This document shows positions 23,174 to 33,821 of a stretch of DNA of 64,000 nucleotides, one piece after another. The translations under genes were made by a program, and so were the position numbers. The notes below the pieces were generated by a model. The model did no database searches and was not told the DNA's origin. It saw only the letters and a program-made list of their open reading frames with translations. Every line of letters starts with the position of its first letter. The first letter of the stretch is position 1. This stretch comes from Moniliophthora roreri. Taxonomy: Eukaryota; Basidiomycota; Agaricomycetes; Agaricales; Marasmiaceae. The stretch lies in assembly GCA_001466705.2 (NCBI GenBank), contig LATX02000144.1, forward strand, positions 310,001 to 374,000, read 5' to 3'.

Positions 23174-23519
23174 TAAGTTCTCCCACCGTGTTTTCCTCTG
23201 ACTACTGCCAGCTGCAAAATTCCTTTGTATCGTTCAGTGCTGAATTCGTCTATCTGATGGCTTTTCAGACTCAACATAGCACTAAAGTGAGTAGTCGATT
23301 TCCTTTCTTCACTTGGGCGCCTCATTATGAATCTACTGTAGACGCCAGACGATTATGAATTCCACGGAGGTCTGGAAATATATTCCACACGGACTCGGAG
23401 TTTGACAGCACACATCACTCGCAGCATTGCCAACCAATTGCTGTAGGCCCCTCAAAGTCGAACCCACACTAATAGTACTGCGTCACCCTGACGCCCTCTT
23501 ACCCGACATCTTCACGCAT

Positions 23520-25811
23520 ATGGCTGTTTATGGTGCAGAGGCTGTCCATGTCCAGGGAGATGCCAATAACAATGTCGCAGGGGATCAGGTCAATAATGTG
23601 TATAATCTGAGTCTCAGTGATACAGGTAAGTCTATGGGTTCTTCCTCATTGACGTGGCTCATAGTCGAGAATCCATTCGGGTTGCAGAAATAATGTTGCA
23701 CTCTCTCGCAGAAAAAGCCGCTGCCAATGCGTGCTATGATTCCGAACAACGCTTTCCTCCACCAAATTGTCACCCCGGTACCCGCACCGAAATTCTTGGG
23801 ATACTCTGCAAGTGGATTGACCATAGCTCCAAGGGCCCTAGGGTCTGTTGGTTGTACGGCTCTGCGGGGGTCGGGAAGTCAGCGATCGCCCAGAATATTA
23901 CGGAAAAGTACGCTATTAGCAGACTTGCCGCAGCATTCTTTTTTTCATGGAACAACTCGTCTCGAGATAACCTCACCCCATTTGTGGCCAGCATCGCCTA
24001 CCAATTCTGCAAACCCGGATCGTCACTGAAGCCTGTGCTTTGTCCGATGATCATCGATGCCCTTCGTTCGGATCCCAACGTCTTCCATGCATCTTGTGAG
24101 ATCCAGTTCCAGAAACTGATAGTGGAGCCGTGCTCCAAGATAGAGCCGGCTGTGTGGGAGAAACTTCCAAATCTTGTTGTCGTCGACGGTCTCGATGAAT
24201 GTGTCCATATTCTATCCCAAGAGAGGATATTAGCAATTCTCCGAGAGGCCGTCGCCACTCCCCTTCCCTTACCCCTGTTATTCCTCATCTGCAGTTGTCT
24301 CGAGCTCCAGATTCGTGATGGCTTTGGCCATGAGGACTTTGACTTTGACATGGCTCTGGGATCCCTCGTCATAGAGTCGACGGAGGAGGCAGACCGGGAT
24401 ATCGAAAGCTATCTCCTTAATCGATTCGGTGCACTTCGGATGAAGCACCGTGCATCATGAGGCACCTCGTCAAGCGAGCCGGTGGACAGTTCATTTTTGC
24501 TGTCACAGTCATCAAGTACATCGACACTCGCGATGAACCACCCCAGAATCGATTAGACACCATTCTTCGTATTCGCTTCGAAGGTGGATCAGAATCCCCT
24601 TATTCAGATTTGGATTCATTGTATCGTCAGATACTCTCAACGTGCCAAAGATGGGAGAAAGTTCAACCAATCCTTCAATTGCTTGTGATTCCTCACGAAT
24701 ACCGTGGGCTTCGATCCTTGGGGCATTCCCCGGCGCTCTGTCAGCATGATTGCGCTGCTTCTCAATATAAGCAAGGGCCAGGTGGTGTCACATCTGTCCA
24801 GATTGCACTCAGTGCTGCAGATCCCAGAAGAGGACGACTCTGACATACACATCGCACACGTCTCTTTCACCGAGTTTCTGCTTGATGCCAATCGCTCTGG
24901 AGAGTATCACATTCCCGAAATGACCTCTCAAGAGTACTATGACTGTGTAGCGACACTCCTACTTCGCACACTTTCAACCTTAAAAACTATATTATCCCTT
25001 GTACCAGCAATTACAATCTTTTTCTGACGCTTTGTTGTTGTGGAAGGACAAGCTCTGGAGAGAGGGTGACCTTATGGATTTTTCGTGCTGGAATTGGTAT
25101 CAATACTGCACAAAAGTAGAATCTCCCAGTCCGGAACTACTTGTTGCATTGAGCGAATTCGATCTTCATTCTGTGGTGTCAATGTTGCTGTATTACAACC
25201 CCTTCCCAAAGTCATCCTGCTGGGCTCGTGTTATTATGTGGGCAAAGGTCCGTATCTCACATTATGCTTCATTGGGGAACGTCTGATCTGATGTTAGTGA
25301 ATAGTCTATTGGAAAGTGCGTCGAGCATTTCGTTGAGAAACTGGAGACTTTTCTGCGAGATTTTCGTGTCGCTTTTCCTCCAGAAATCTCGACAGATGTA
25401 GCGTTCTGGTTGACGTTCGAGCCGGAAAGCTTTTTTGGGGGGTTTGAGGTATCTGAGGAAGTTTGAGATGGAACTCCTTCGTGAACTCTACTCGGCGGAG
25501 AAACTCCCACATTCATTGTTCTTTGGGGAAAGCCATGTTGTGCTGGTGCTACCTCCAGACGGGCCAGCGTTGTTTCCTCAAGATTGGATCGTCATCCATG
25601 TTAAGACGGTCAATGCAGAGGTGCTCCGGAGAGTATCTGATACACTAGATGATCTCGAAAGTGGCCAAAGACTACTGTTTGAGGATATACAGGAAGATAT
25701 CTGTGAAATGATTTTGCAAACTTTACTTGAGGTGCGTGTTGTACCGGGGCTTCCAACGGCTGTTGATCAATGACAACGATGTAGGAATTCGTGCCTCGCA
25801 TCAGCATTTGA
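23520..25811 (+). pseudogene. NLR-C: NACHT NLR with several frameshifts
   Basis: The first exon (ATG 23520; V-A-G-D-Q-V-N-N-V-Y) and the NACHT start (Walker A G-S-A-G-V-G-K-S, Walker B V-V-V-D-G-L-D-E-C) are intact up to about 24455. There a deletion removes the segment between K-M-K-H-R-A and L-V-K-R-A-G-G-Q and creates a stop. Additional frame changes occur near 24715, 24985 and in the T/G run near 25430. The C-terminal module can still be followed (A-F-W-L-T-F-E, P-Q-D-W-I-V-I-H-V) and its last intron leads into E-F-V-P-R-I-S-I followed by TGA at 25809-25811. Normal splice sites are kept. The several independent lesions make this a clear pseudogene. Confidence 0.88.
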
Positions 25812-26339
25812 ACCTGCCTTCAGTTCTGCTTCTCCTGTGTTTTCTATTACCCTAAAGGCTAAAAGATATCAGCTGAATATGGTGCGTTTTGCTCCTATTT
25901 GCTGCTAACGAAGCTGACGGGACTTTGTCAAGGCTATTGAACCGGCATGTACGAAGGATTCAATAGCTGCTGTCTCTGGATCACATCCCACTTGCGTTCC
26001 TGATGTCCAGTGCCCTTTTTGCAATCCAAGCGACCTCATCGTATGAATGATAACTCTTTCTCTAATGCTCCCCGAAGGCCACCGCTATGTGACATTAAGG
26101 AGCACCTGCAATGGATTGGAAATTCCTTAAACTGGCCTTCTACGCTTGGGAGGCCGGTGACCTCAAGTCTTCCACTTGTCTGGTCCATCTGCTCTCTGTC
26201 AGACAGGAATGCTTGCGTACTTATATGCGAATGCACCCATATGGACATCCAAATTCATACCTGGTCAGAGGCAGAACACTCGTACTGTGACATCTGCTTT
26301 TGGAGATGGCATGCGGTGACGGTTGCGTGCTTGAGGTTA
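25812..26339. other. No gene recognised
   Basis: Spacer downstream of NLR-C with no supported coding or RNA feature. Confidence 0.4.
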
Positions 26340-26960
26340 GCAACGAAGTAAGGGTTTGCGGCCTTCGTATCGATGGCATAGCCCATGCCCGAATCCTCTT
26401 CATCACTAGTATTAGGCTGGCCTGCAACGAATGTCGATTGGTTAGTGTGAGGGGTAACTTGTGAAAAGTGTAGAAGGACCCCGCAAAGTAGGTGGTGATG
26501 CCGTTCTGGAAAAATCTCGGTCTGGCACCTTTTTGTCCAAACCTCAGACCAACCTAGTCCGGGACCCGAAACCGACAATCGGCCTGCAGAACCCAAAATA
26601 ATTCCGACTGCATAGAACACGATTTTTTCCGCCTTCTGAGTGTTCTATGGATGACGAAACGAGTAGAGTGAGGAGTAAGTATCCTTTGACGTGGTATGGT
26701 GTAAAAGACACTGTGGACGCTGTGGCTCTTGAAGCCATTATCTATGGTGGTATGTGGGAGTGCATAATGCAGCCGTGTGGTGGCCGTCTTTGTCCAAACA
26801 TGGCACCCCAAACTCCGCATGTTTGGCTCTCTGAGCCCAGTTCTTGTGGCACTGTTACCTACTTTGCAAAGTCCTGGTGTAGAGGCGCGTACTATCACTA
26901 CTTACGGGAACCTCGATGTTCAGATCTATTTGTACATAGGTGCAAAATACATTGTTAGCT
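26340..26960 (-). pseudogene. Relic of a cysteine-containing secreted-type protein family
   Basis: Minus-strand reading shows patches shared with the relic at 6400-7255: T-C-G-V-W-G-A-M-F-G (about 26820-26790) against D-C-N-V-W-G-P-V-F, and D-N-G-F-K-S-H (about 26740) against D-G-S-F-K-S-Y. Nearer the 3' end, one open stretch reads G-M-G-Y-A-I-D-T-K-A-A-N-P-Y and then C-H-L-Q-K-Q-M-S-Q-Y-E-C. The patches fall in different frames and no signal peptide or start could be found. The family is not recognised. Confidence 0.35.
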
Positions 26961-27100
26961 GCAATTCCTTGTATTGTCTCTGAAGCCAGGCACGTGATAG
27001 GTGATTAAGAAGTTTCTCAGGACGGTGATCTCTCTCTCTCATCAGAGCCGTCAGTGCTGAGCGACATCGACGCTGACATCGACAGTCCAAATGCGACAGT

Positions 27101-28922
27101 ATGTCTCAATCCCAAGTGAGTCCATATGCTTCTTAGGTCGGTTCGTTAGATTCATTAATCATAATTATTAATTCAGGACTTTCACGTCAACTATTCTTGC
27201 CAGCCGCATACGCCAACTCCTCGTCGTTACCCCAGTACTCTCACGCTCGGTCACCCCCAACAGACTCACCACAAATACGAAGGATTTGAAGAACTCCTGC
27301 GCCAGGCGGGATACAAAGAGACGAGAGTCTTCACGCCCCCGAGGGAGCCTGAACATGGAAGGCTATCACCGAAACCCAAACAACTTGATCGAGGAGATGC
27401 TGCCAATAGCAAGAGCAGACTGGGAGGCGTAGTGGGCTTTTTGGCAGGATTGATTCCAAAATCGACTACACCTACTCCCGATCCAACAACCTCCGCCTCT
27501 GCGACCCCAACGACTATGCCGCACGCGCCTCCGTCCCCCGCGTCTATTCAAAGCTCAGGCTGTGCTTCTGACGACGAGGTGCCTTTTGATTCACCTACGA
27601 CCATAAAGACCATAGTTCCTCCTTTACCTACTCAGCAGGAAATCAGGAGAATGGGGTCTACGACCACGCTCAACTCCCAGCATCAACCAAAGTACTTGCG
27701 CTCTCAACACCTCCAAGCCAAACGCCAGTTCTCCGACGCCGCCACGGGGTTGATGCCGCCTCAACCACCCATCCCTAATCATCACCAGCTTCATCAAAGA
27801 CATTCTTATTCTCACCTAAACCACCCCAGTCGACCTGCCTCACCTTCGCCTTTGTCAAGGCCGGGCACGCCTCACAGACCTACGACTCCACATAGACATC
27901 TATCACATTCCCGTACGTCCTCTACCTCCCATGTTACCCCGTTCCATCCAGCGCCGCTTTACCCCGTTTCAAAACACTCGAGGCCAACTACCCCAGCTCC
28001 AGTACGAGCACCTACTCCATCAAAAGCGCACGCTTACCTTCGGCATATGGCTTCCGCGCGCGGATTAGCGGTGGAGCGGGATGACGGTGAAGATACACCT
28101 CGTCCTTTACCTAGAACCATCGCCCCCAAGTCGAAATCGACGTCGTCCTCGGGATCAGGTTCTAGCTCGTCAAGATCCGGTTCTCAAACCTCATCTGCGA
28201 CTACGGTAGACTTAGAGTCTTCTAGCTCTGATGAGGAGGATACAGGAACATATCTTCGTCGTATGAGATCCCTTTCGAGGACTGGATCGAGGTACGACGA
28301 GCCTTCACGAACCCGCGTGGAAGCAAAGTCGAATTGGGAAAAGGCGATGGAAACGATTGGTGGGCGGCGAATTCTACGACATTCTCAGTCCAACACGTCT
28401 GCTACCTCTTCCACGACGAGTAAACCAATGACCGACCAAACGAATCGTCAAAGTTTTGCACCGCCGAGTAGACCCATGACACCTTACCTCGTTACTCGCC
28501 TCTCATCTACGGAACAGAGCAAGGGCAGAGGCAGAGATGGTAGAGAAACCCGAGTAAATGTCTACTGCCGGAGTCGTAGTGTGCCACCTCCCAGGAGCAG
28601 GAAACGCCGTGGTCAGTCAGAGCCGGAAGCACATGTTGCTCCTGTTATGGTGTTACATGATGCATTTATTGGTTCGAACGCACCTGTACCATCGGTTTGC
28701 GTTGACTCTCCTGAGGAAGAACCATCGACCGCCCTGGACACGAGTACGCATGCACCACAGCCACAAAGACAGAACTCGATTCGGTCCTTACGAAGACATT
28801 TACATAGCGCCTCCATACGGGATCCTGATGTCCCACCGCTACCGATAGCGGACAGGAAGTCCTGGTCTGTGCGAACTAGTAGTACGAGAGAAAGAAGTGC
28901 GGTGGAGGGATTATGGGGATAA
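27101..28922 (+). CDS. Low-complexity Ser/Pro/Thr/Arg-rich protein of unknown function
   Basis: A 15 bp first exon (MSQSQ, 27101-27115) splices over a 61 bp intron to 27177-28922 in frame, giving about 586 residues. The N-terminal 60 residues contain the only ordered-looking piece, H-K-Y-E-G-F-E-E-L-L-R-Q-A-G-Y-K-E-T-R-V-F. The rest is a disordered chain rich in S/T-P sites (P-G-T-P-H-R-P-T-T-P-H-R), RS-type stretches, a Ser run followed by an acidic S-S-S-S-D-E-E-D, and many basic residues. This composition suits a phosphorylated regulatory or scaffold protein, but nothing assigns a function. The start is chosen because it joins the long frame by a good GT-AG intron. Confidence 0.55.
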
Positions 28923-29904
28923 CGATACATCAGAAGGATTAGTACGTTGGACTCCCTTCTGTTCACCGTCGACTTGAGACAGTACTCTCCGGTTCAGATC
29001 TGGATACGATATGATATGATACGGTTTTTCGGATATAGTCTCATTCATTTACATACACATATATATACGATACAGTTTTGTTTAGTTACGAGTCCTGGAT
29101 TTAAATCCGGGGTGGATAGAGGTGGTTTACGAGTTATACAAAGTGAGAGTGAGAGCACGGTTGAGGATCGAAGTGACTGGCAGAATCTTTTCTTGACGCG
29201 TCACTTTTCATCTCTTGCGCGTCCCGCGCACACCTAGAAGGCCAGACTGCACTCCTTCAACGACTGTGGTAAACACACTTCTTTCTATAATACCATGTCT
29301 TCTCCAAAAAAAACTCCGGGATCGAGGGAGCCTGACGTGAATCTGATGGGCGAATGCGTGCGTGAATGCTCAAAACCCATCATTTGTTTGCTAATTCTGT
29401 ACCTCGAAATTCAGCCAGGTAGAATAATTATCAGCAATAGGTCCATGGCAATATATATTGTGAACTTTCAAAATAGCTTGCTGCGCTAGCTATAACACGA
29501 TGTATGGCGCTCGTCTCCTCAATGTCTTCTCCCAAAGGTAAACCCCCTGCACTAACACATTCTCCGGTTAAGTGTGTTATTTCAATATTGGAGCAGATCA
29601 TGAGGACAGGATAGCGGCTGGTTAGGCCTCTCTTTGAAACAAAAGTTGGATCGTCCAATGGTCACACAATTCCCCCAAGATGAAACAATGACTGTTACCC
29701 GAACCAGGATACTCCCAGTCTCATTTCCGATGAAAGAAAACACGTTGGAGACATGCTCCAAAAGTCGACAAAAGAAGGCACGTTGGGAGCACACTTCCTT
29801 CCTCTGAAAGTTGTACACAATATACCAAAGGTTGGATAACTCCTTTCTCCTCGAGTGTACTTTATTCATTGTCTCATTCTTCCCCAGATACGCATATATC
29901 TACT
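28923..29904. other. No gene recognised
   Basis: Nearly 1 kb between the low-complexity gene and the HET gene. Short ORFs on both strands lack motifs. The HET promoter should lie at the right end. Confidence 0.4.
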
Positions 29905-31888
29905 ATGGGAGCAATCATATCGAAATGTCTCCCTTGTTTTTGTTTATCTCCACCACAGTCCTCACAGCTGGAAACTCCAATACCCCCTGCCCAGTTCAAT
30001 TCTTCAGCGATAGGGGCGGCCGGAGAGCCCCATGGTCAGTCCGAGAAGTCGCAGAGCAGGGGGGAAATTTGCCAAAACCGTGCGGATAGCGAGGTATGCA
30101 GTTGGCACAGGCCACCAGAATGGCGACGGCATACTGAGTCAGCACCTATAGACGACCATACCGGCGGATCTCTGGCAATGGCATGACACCAAGGAAGACT
30201 TGGATGTTGATCCAAACGAAGTGGTACGTCCCTTGCAGTCAAGTACAGCATATGTCTAACGAGTTTGCATGATCTCCTAGTACCCCCCGAAACTCATCTT
30301 CTCCTGTAAACTGGACGAACTGTCAGGAAAATGCCTGGATATAACTCCTTATGCTACTCCATGCCGCTATCGCCTTCTATCCCTTACGAGTCTACGATAT
30401 CGGGGGTTGTTCCAAATCTACGAATTCGACGAGTTGCCCATGTACAGTGAAATCTTACCCAACGTTTTGAAGAATCTGAACATACCTGGATTCAAACTAC
30501 CCGAAATGTCACATTGTTGTGCTGCTTCATACGTTTGGCGGGGTGTCGCCGTGAATGCGGATCCTTCCCTTCCATCAGCTCAACGCGCAAAGGAGAAGGG
30601 CGATTTCACTGTCATGGGCGGAGAAGACGGAGACCCTATTAGTATCAGCGTGCTGAATGATATTTGCTGGGCCGCCACAGCCGGTAATGGAGTAGCAACG
30701 TTTCTCTGGCTGGATCAACTCAGCATTCTCCAATCATCGAAAGAGGATAAAGCATGGCAAATCCAGCGGATGTACCATATCTATTCGACGTCTACCACGA
30801 TCGCCCTACCGGGTGGCCTTGGGAGATTGGCTTCATTGGATGATGAAACCACGTGGATGGATCGCGCGTGGACCTTGCAGGAAGTTCTGGCACCGAATGG
30901 AGTCGTACTGACATTGTTTGCTAAAGACAATGTCTCAGATGGCGACCTACGAGAACTCAAAGAAGTCGAATATTATAGCGAGCGAGAAGATGCCACAAGC
31001 ATTGTCGCCATCGCGAGCCTTTTTGACCTGCTTGACCGATCTCGAAACCAGAACCGCACCATCTTTGGATTCCAGAGTCCCCAAGTCACTGCCTTACTCG
31101 ATGCTCGCGCCGGTCGTTCTGAAACATCAATCTGGCAATGCGCGATTATGCGCACGTCGTCACGGCCAGTCGATATGATCTTCAGTATCATGCACCTTCT
31201 TGGGGTCAGCTTGGATCCCAAACTCTTCGAGTCTGACGATCGGGTGGGTGCGACAATTGCCCTGGCGCGAGGAATATTAGAGAAGCAGAATGGTCAAGCA
31301 AGTTGGCTTGGCGGACTCTGGTTCCTTCCTCCTTCCCCTGAGATATCCATCTTTCCTCAGTTTCCGGAAACGCGAGTCGATGGTAAGGCAATTATACGGA
31401 TGCCAGACGGATCTAGTCAGGGTGTCGTAAGCCTCATGTCGGACATGCAGTCGCTTACTACTTGGACGTACCACAGCTCTTCAAAATACAGCGATGGAGA
31501 AGTCGATAACGATGGATATTATACCTTTACAGCTGGAGAAGTGATTCCGCTGAAATTGGCAAAGTCTGTTAGTGGCATAGAATCCGTACCTTGGTATATC
31601 AGCCGCAATATATGCCTGAATGGAGGAGATGGCTCCGTGTGGCATCCTATTTCGAGGGATGGACGACCTGAATTTGAGGATTACCCCGACCACCAAGCGG
31701 ATGGACTTGCAGTGGGTTTTGGCCAATTACAAGGCGAGGACCATTCGTTGATTTACTTGGTCTTGAAGAAGCACGGAGAAGGAAAATATCATAGGGTCAC
31801 ACATATCGTGTCGCCATGGTGGGACGCACGCTCGTATTGGTTTACAGAGATCAAGCTTAGTGTGGGACCTGTTGGTGGACTTGAATAG
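29905..31888 (+). CDS. HET-domain protein with predicted N-terminal lipid anchor
   Basis: Exons 29905-30093, 30152-30223 and 30281-31888 give 622 residues. The N-terminus is M-G-A-I-I-S-K followed by cysteines at 8, 11 and 13. Gly2, Ser6 and Lys7 fit the N-myristoylation consensus and the nearby cysteines fit palmitoylation. About 55 disordered residues follow. The HET domain begins near A-A-S-Y-V-W-R-G, with L-N-D-I-C-W-A-A, F-L-W-L-D-Q-L-S-I, Q-I-Q-R-M-Y-H-I-Y and the hallmark W-M-D-R-A-W-T-L-Q-E-V-L. HET domains act in heterokaryon incompatibility and cell death in ascomycetes; related TIR-like folds are known. Membrane targeting is inference. The middle exon was placed by frame (acceptor 30151). 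Confidence 0.8.
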
Positions 31889-32069
31889 GTGAACTGATAT
31901 ATATGTAAGACCCGGTCCGATTGACCTTCCTTTAGTACTATGCAAGTACATGATATCCTAATTTCTGATGTATGTTTTACTGTCAACCGAACCTGGTCCC
32001 AGAAAAAAAAAGTCTTGATGCAAAATTACATGACGAACCACAAGATTCAAAGGTGAAGCGTACTTTTCG

Positions 32070-33746
32070 TCAATCCAGGACTTCCGGTTCACCGGCAGAA
32101 TCTGGAGGTGCAAGTCGGAAATCTCTGAATAACTGGCACAGATTGCTCAACTCGGTGCTATTCCATGGCAGGGAAGGACCATTGAATTGGATATCTTTCC
32201 TAGCGCAAAGTCCAACCAACTCCTTCATGTTCTCTTCGAGTTCATCAACCCATACCCGCTCCAAACCAGACACTTCCGCCAAACCTGTCTTCTGCCTCGA
32301 GGTGCGCAGTCGCACTATCTTGGTCATGCATTCTTCCCAAGACGAGCACTTTGGTAACGGTACAACTCCAAGCTGCTTGAGATTGGGGAACAGGCGAGGA
32401 GTGTCGCTCAAAGTCTCGCGATCGCCTAGAGCATCAAGGAGAGGGTAATATGGATAAATCAAAGTGAGTGATTCGAGGCTAGGAGGGAGTGCTTCTAAGA
32501 ACTCTACTCCTCCTTCATCACTGTGACGATCGTTAAAGCTTGCGTACCAGAAAGACTTGATAGCCCCGCATCGACTGAGGAAAGGAACTAGTACCTCCGT
32601 AAAGCTCAACTCGTCCTCATCATGCCATTGGAGGTATAATCGAAATTCACGGAGGTTAGGCAAATCAGCCCAGCCAAAAAAGTGAGCAAGGCCATTCGTG
32701 TGGGAGCTCTTACATGTCAGGGAAAGACATGTTAGAGTCTCTAGGGACTGAAAAAGCGAGTATTCCCTTAGAAATGGGAACTCGCCATCGATGCGGAGGT
32801 CGCTAAGATGGGGCATCTCGCGGAGTAGAGTACTATCTATGCCCCAGTTATGACTATGCCAAAGACGGATGTGTTCGTAAGGGAGCGGTACCCTTTTAAT
32901 GAAACCCAGGCCATCCCTGACGGCGACTTCTCGCAATCCAGGGCTGATCTCGAAAGCACCAGTTCTGGCATCGGACCCTACGTCCAGAAACAAGCGCCTT
33001 AGGGAAGGTATTCTGCCCTTGATCAAGCGTGATAAATAGGCAAGAAAATCCATGCGGACGTTCCTCTCTATCCCCATAAACTCGAGGCGCAAACCTTCCC
33101 ATCTGTCCGAACGAGAGCAGATGAGCTCAAGCAGAGATGCTGAGGGACTGAAGGATGCAATTTCTTGAGCACAAAGGCAGATGTTCAGCAACTGGGTCCC
33201 CGAGTTCCGAAGATGAGTCTCCAGCCTGGAGTAAATGGCCTGAAGCCGTTGGCGACTGGCGTTATGAGGGAAAATAATGGACACGTATGTCCAAAGTGTT
33301 GATGTTGACTGAACAAGTGCACGCCATCGAAAGCACACCTGTCCCAATGTCCACGGAACGGTTACAGGATGTTTATAGTAATGTTCGTTCTCTAAAACAT
33401 CCACCGAGTCATTCGCGCAATAGTGGCCAAAAATCCGGACCAGAATGCACTCGGGCAGAAATCGAGCAGATGCAAGATAGTTTGGATAAGCGTTGGTCGT
33501 AGTAAGAGGTAGAAGTCGCTCGGAAATTGGTGGAGGAAGTTCGATGTCTGGAATTCGGGTAGCAGGTGTGTCATGGATACAATAACCATCGAGTGCTTCA
33601 AGCATTGCGAACTGTATTTGTTCAAGATCCTTGAAGTAGTTATCGTTCAGCGTCAGTATACGTAGATGAGGAGAGCAAGACGCACCTGTAGAACGTTCAA
33701 AACGTCGGAAATGTTTGATTTTGAGGGAGAAATTCCCAGACCACAT
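32070..33746 (-). CDS. F-box protein with leucine-rich C-terminal region
   Basis: A single uninterrupted 558-residue frame. Residues about 92-108 form an F-box (A-R-F-L-P-E-C-I-L-V-R-I-F-G-H-Y-C), followed by the usual G-Q-V-C-F-R-W-R-A-L-V-Q-S-T-S-T-L-W. The remainder has irregular leucine-rich units (M-P-H-L-S-D-L-R-I, L-P-N-L-R-E-F-R-L, L-P-P-S-L-E-S-L-T-L, F-P-N-L-K-Q-L-G-V). Such proteins are very numerous in agaricomycetes and are thought to be substrate receptors of SCF ubiquitin ligases. The first about 90 residues (ahead of the F-box) also look LRR-like, so the real start could be one of the later in-frame ATGs. It converges with the HET gene. Confidence 0.75.
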   Translation of the reverse strand: MWSGNFSLKIKHFRRFERSTGASCSPHLRILTLNDNYFKDLEQIQFAMLEALDGYCIHDTPATRIPDIELPPPISERLLPLTTTNAYPNYLASARFLPECILVRIFGHYCANDSVDVLENEHYYKHPVTVPWTLGQVCFRWRALVQSTSTLWTYVSIIFPHNASRQRLQAIYSRLETHLRNSGTQLLNICLCAQEIASFSPSASLLELICSRSDRWEGLRLEFMGIERNVRMDFLAYLSRLIKGRIPSLRRLFLDVGSDARTGAFEISPGLREVAVRDGLGFIKRVPLPYEHIRLWHSHNWGIDSTLLREMPHLSDLRIDGEFPFLREYSLFQSLETLTCLSLTCKSSHTNGLAHFFGWADLPNLREFRLYLQWHDEDELSFTEVLVPFLSRCGAIKSFWYASFNDRHSDEGGVEFLEALPPSLESLTLIYPYYPLLDALGDRETLSDTPRLFPNLKQLGVVPLPKCSSWEECMTKIVRLRTSRQKTGLAEVSGLERVWVDELEENMKELVGLCARKDIQFNGPSLPWNSTELSNLCQLFRDFRLAPPDSAGEPEVLD

Positions 33747-33821
33747 GAGAGTTATATAGTCATCCTGGTCATATCCGAAGCCTGGTGTTCAGTATGAGCA
33801 ACAGCGACGCCCGGCCTTAGT

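Noticed and set aside
29295..29489. Short ORF before the HET gene
   Set aside because: No homology or motif; composition is like the surrounding non-coding sequence.
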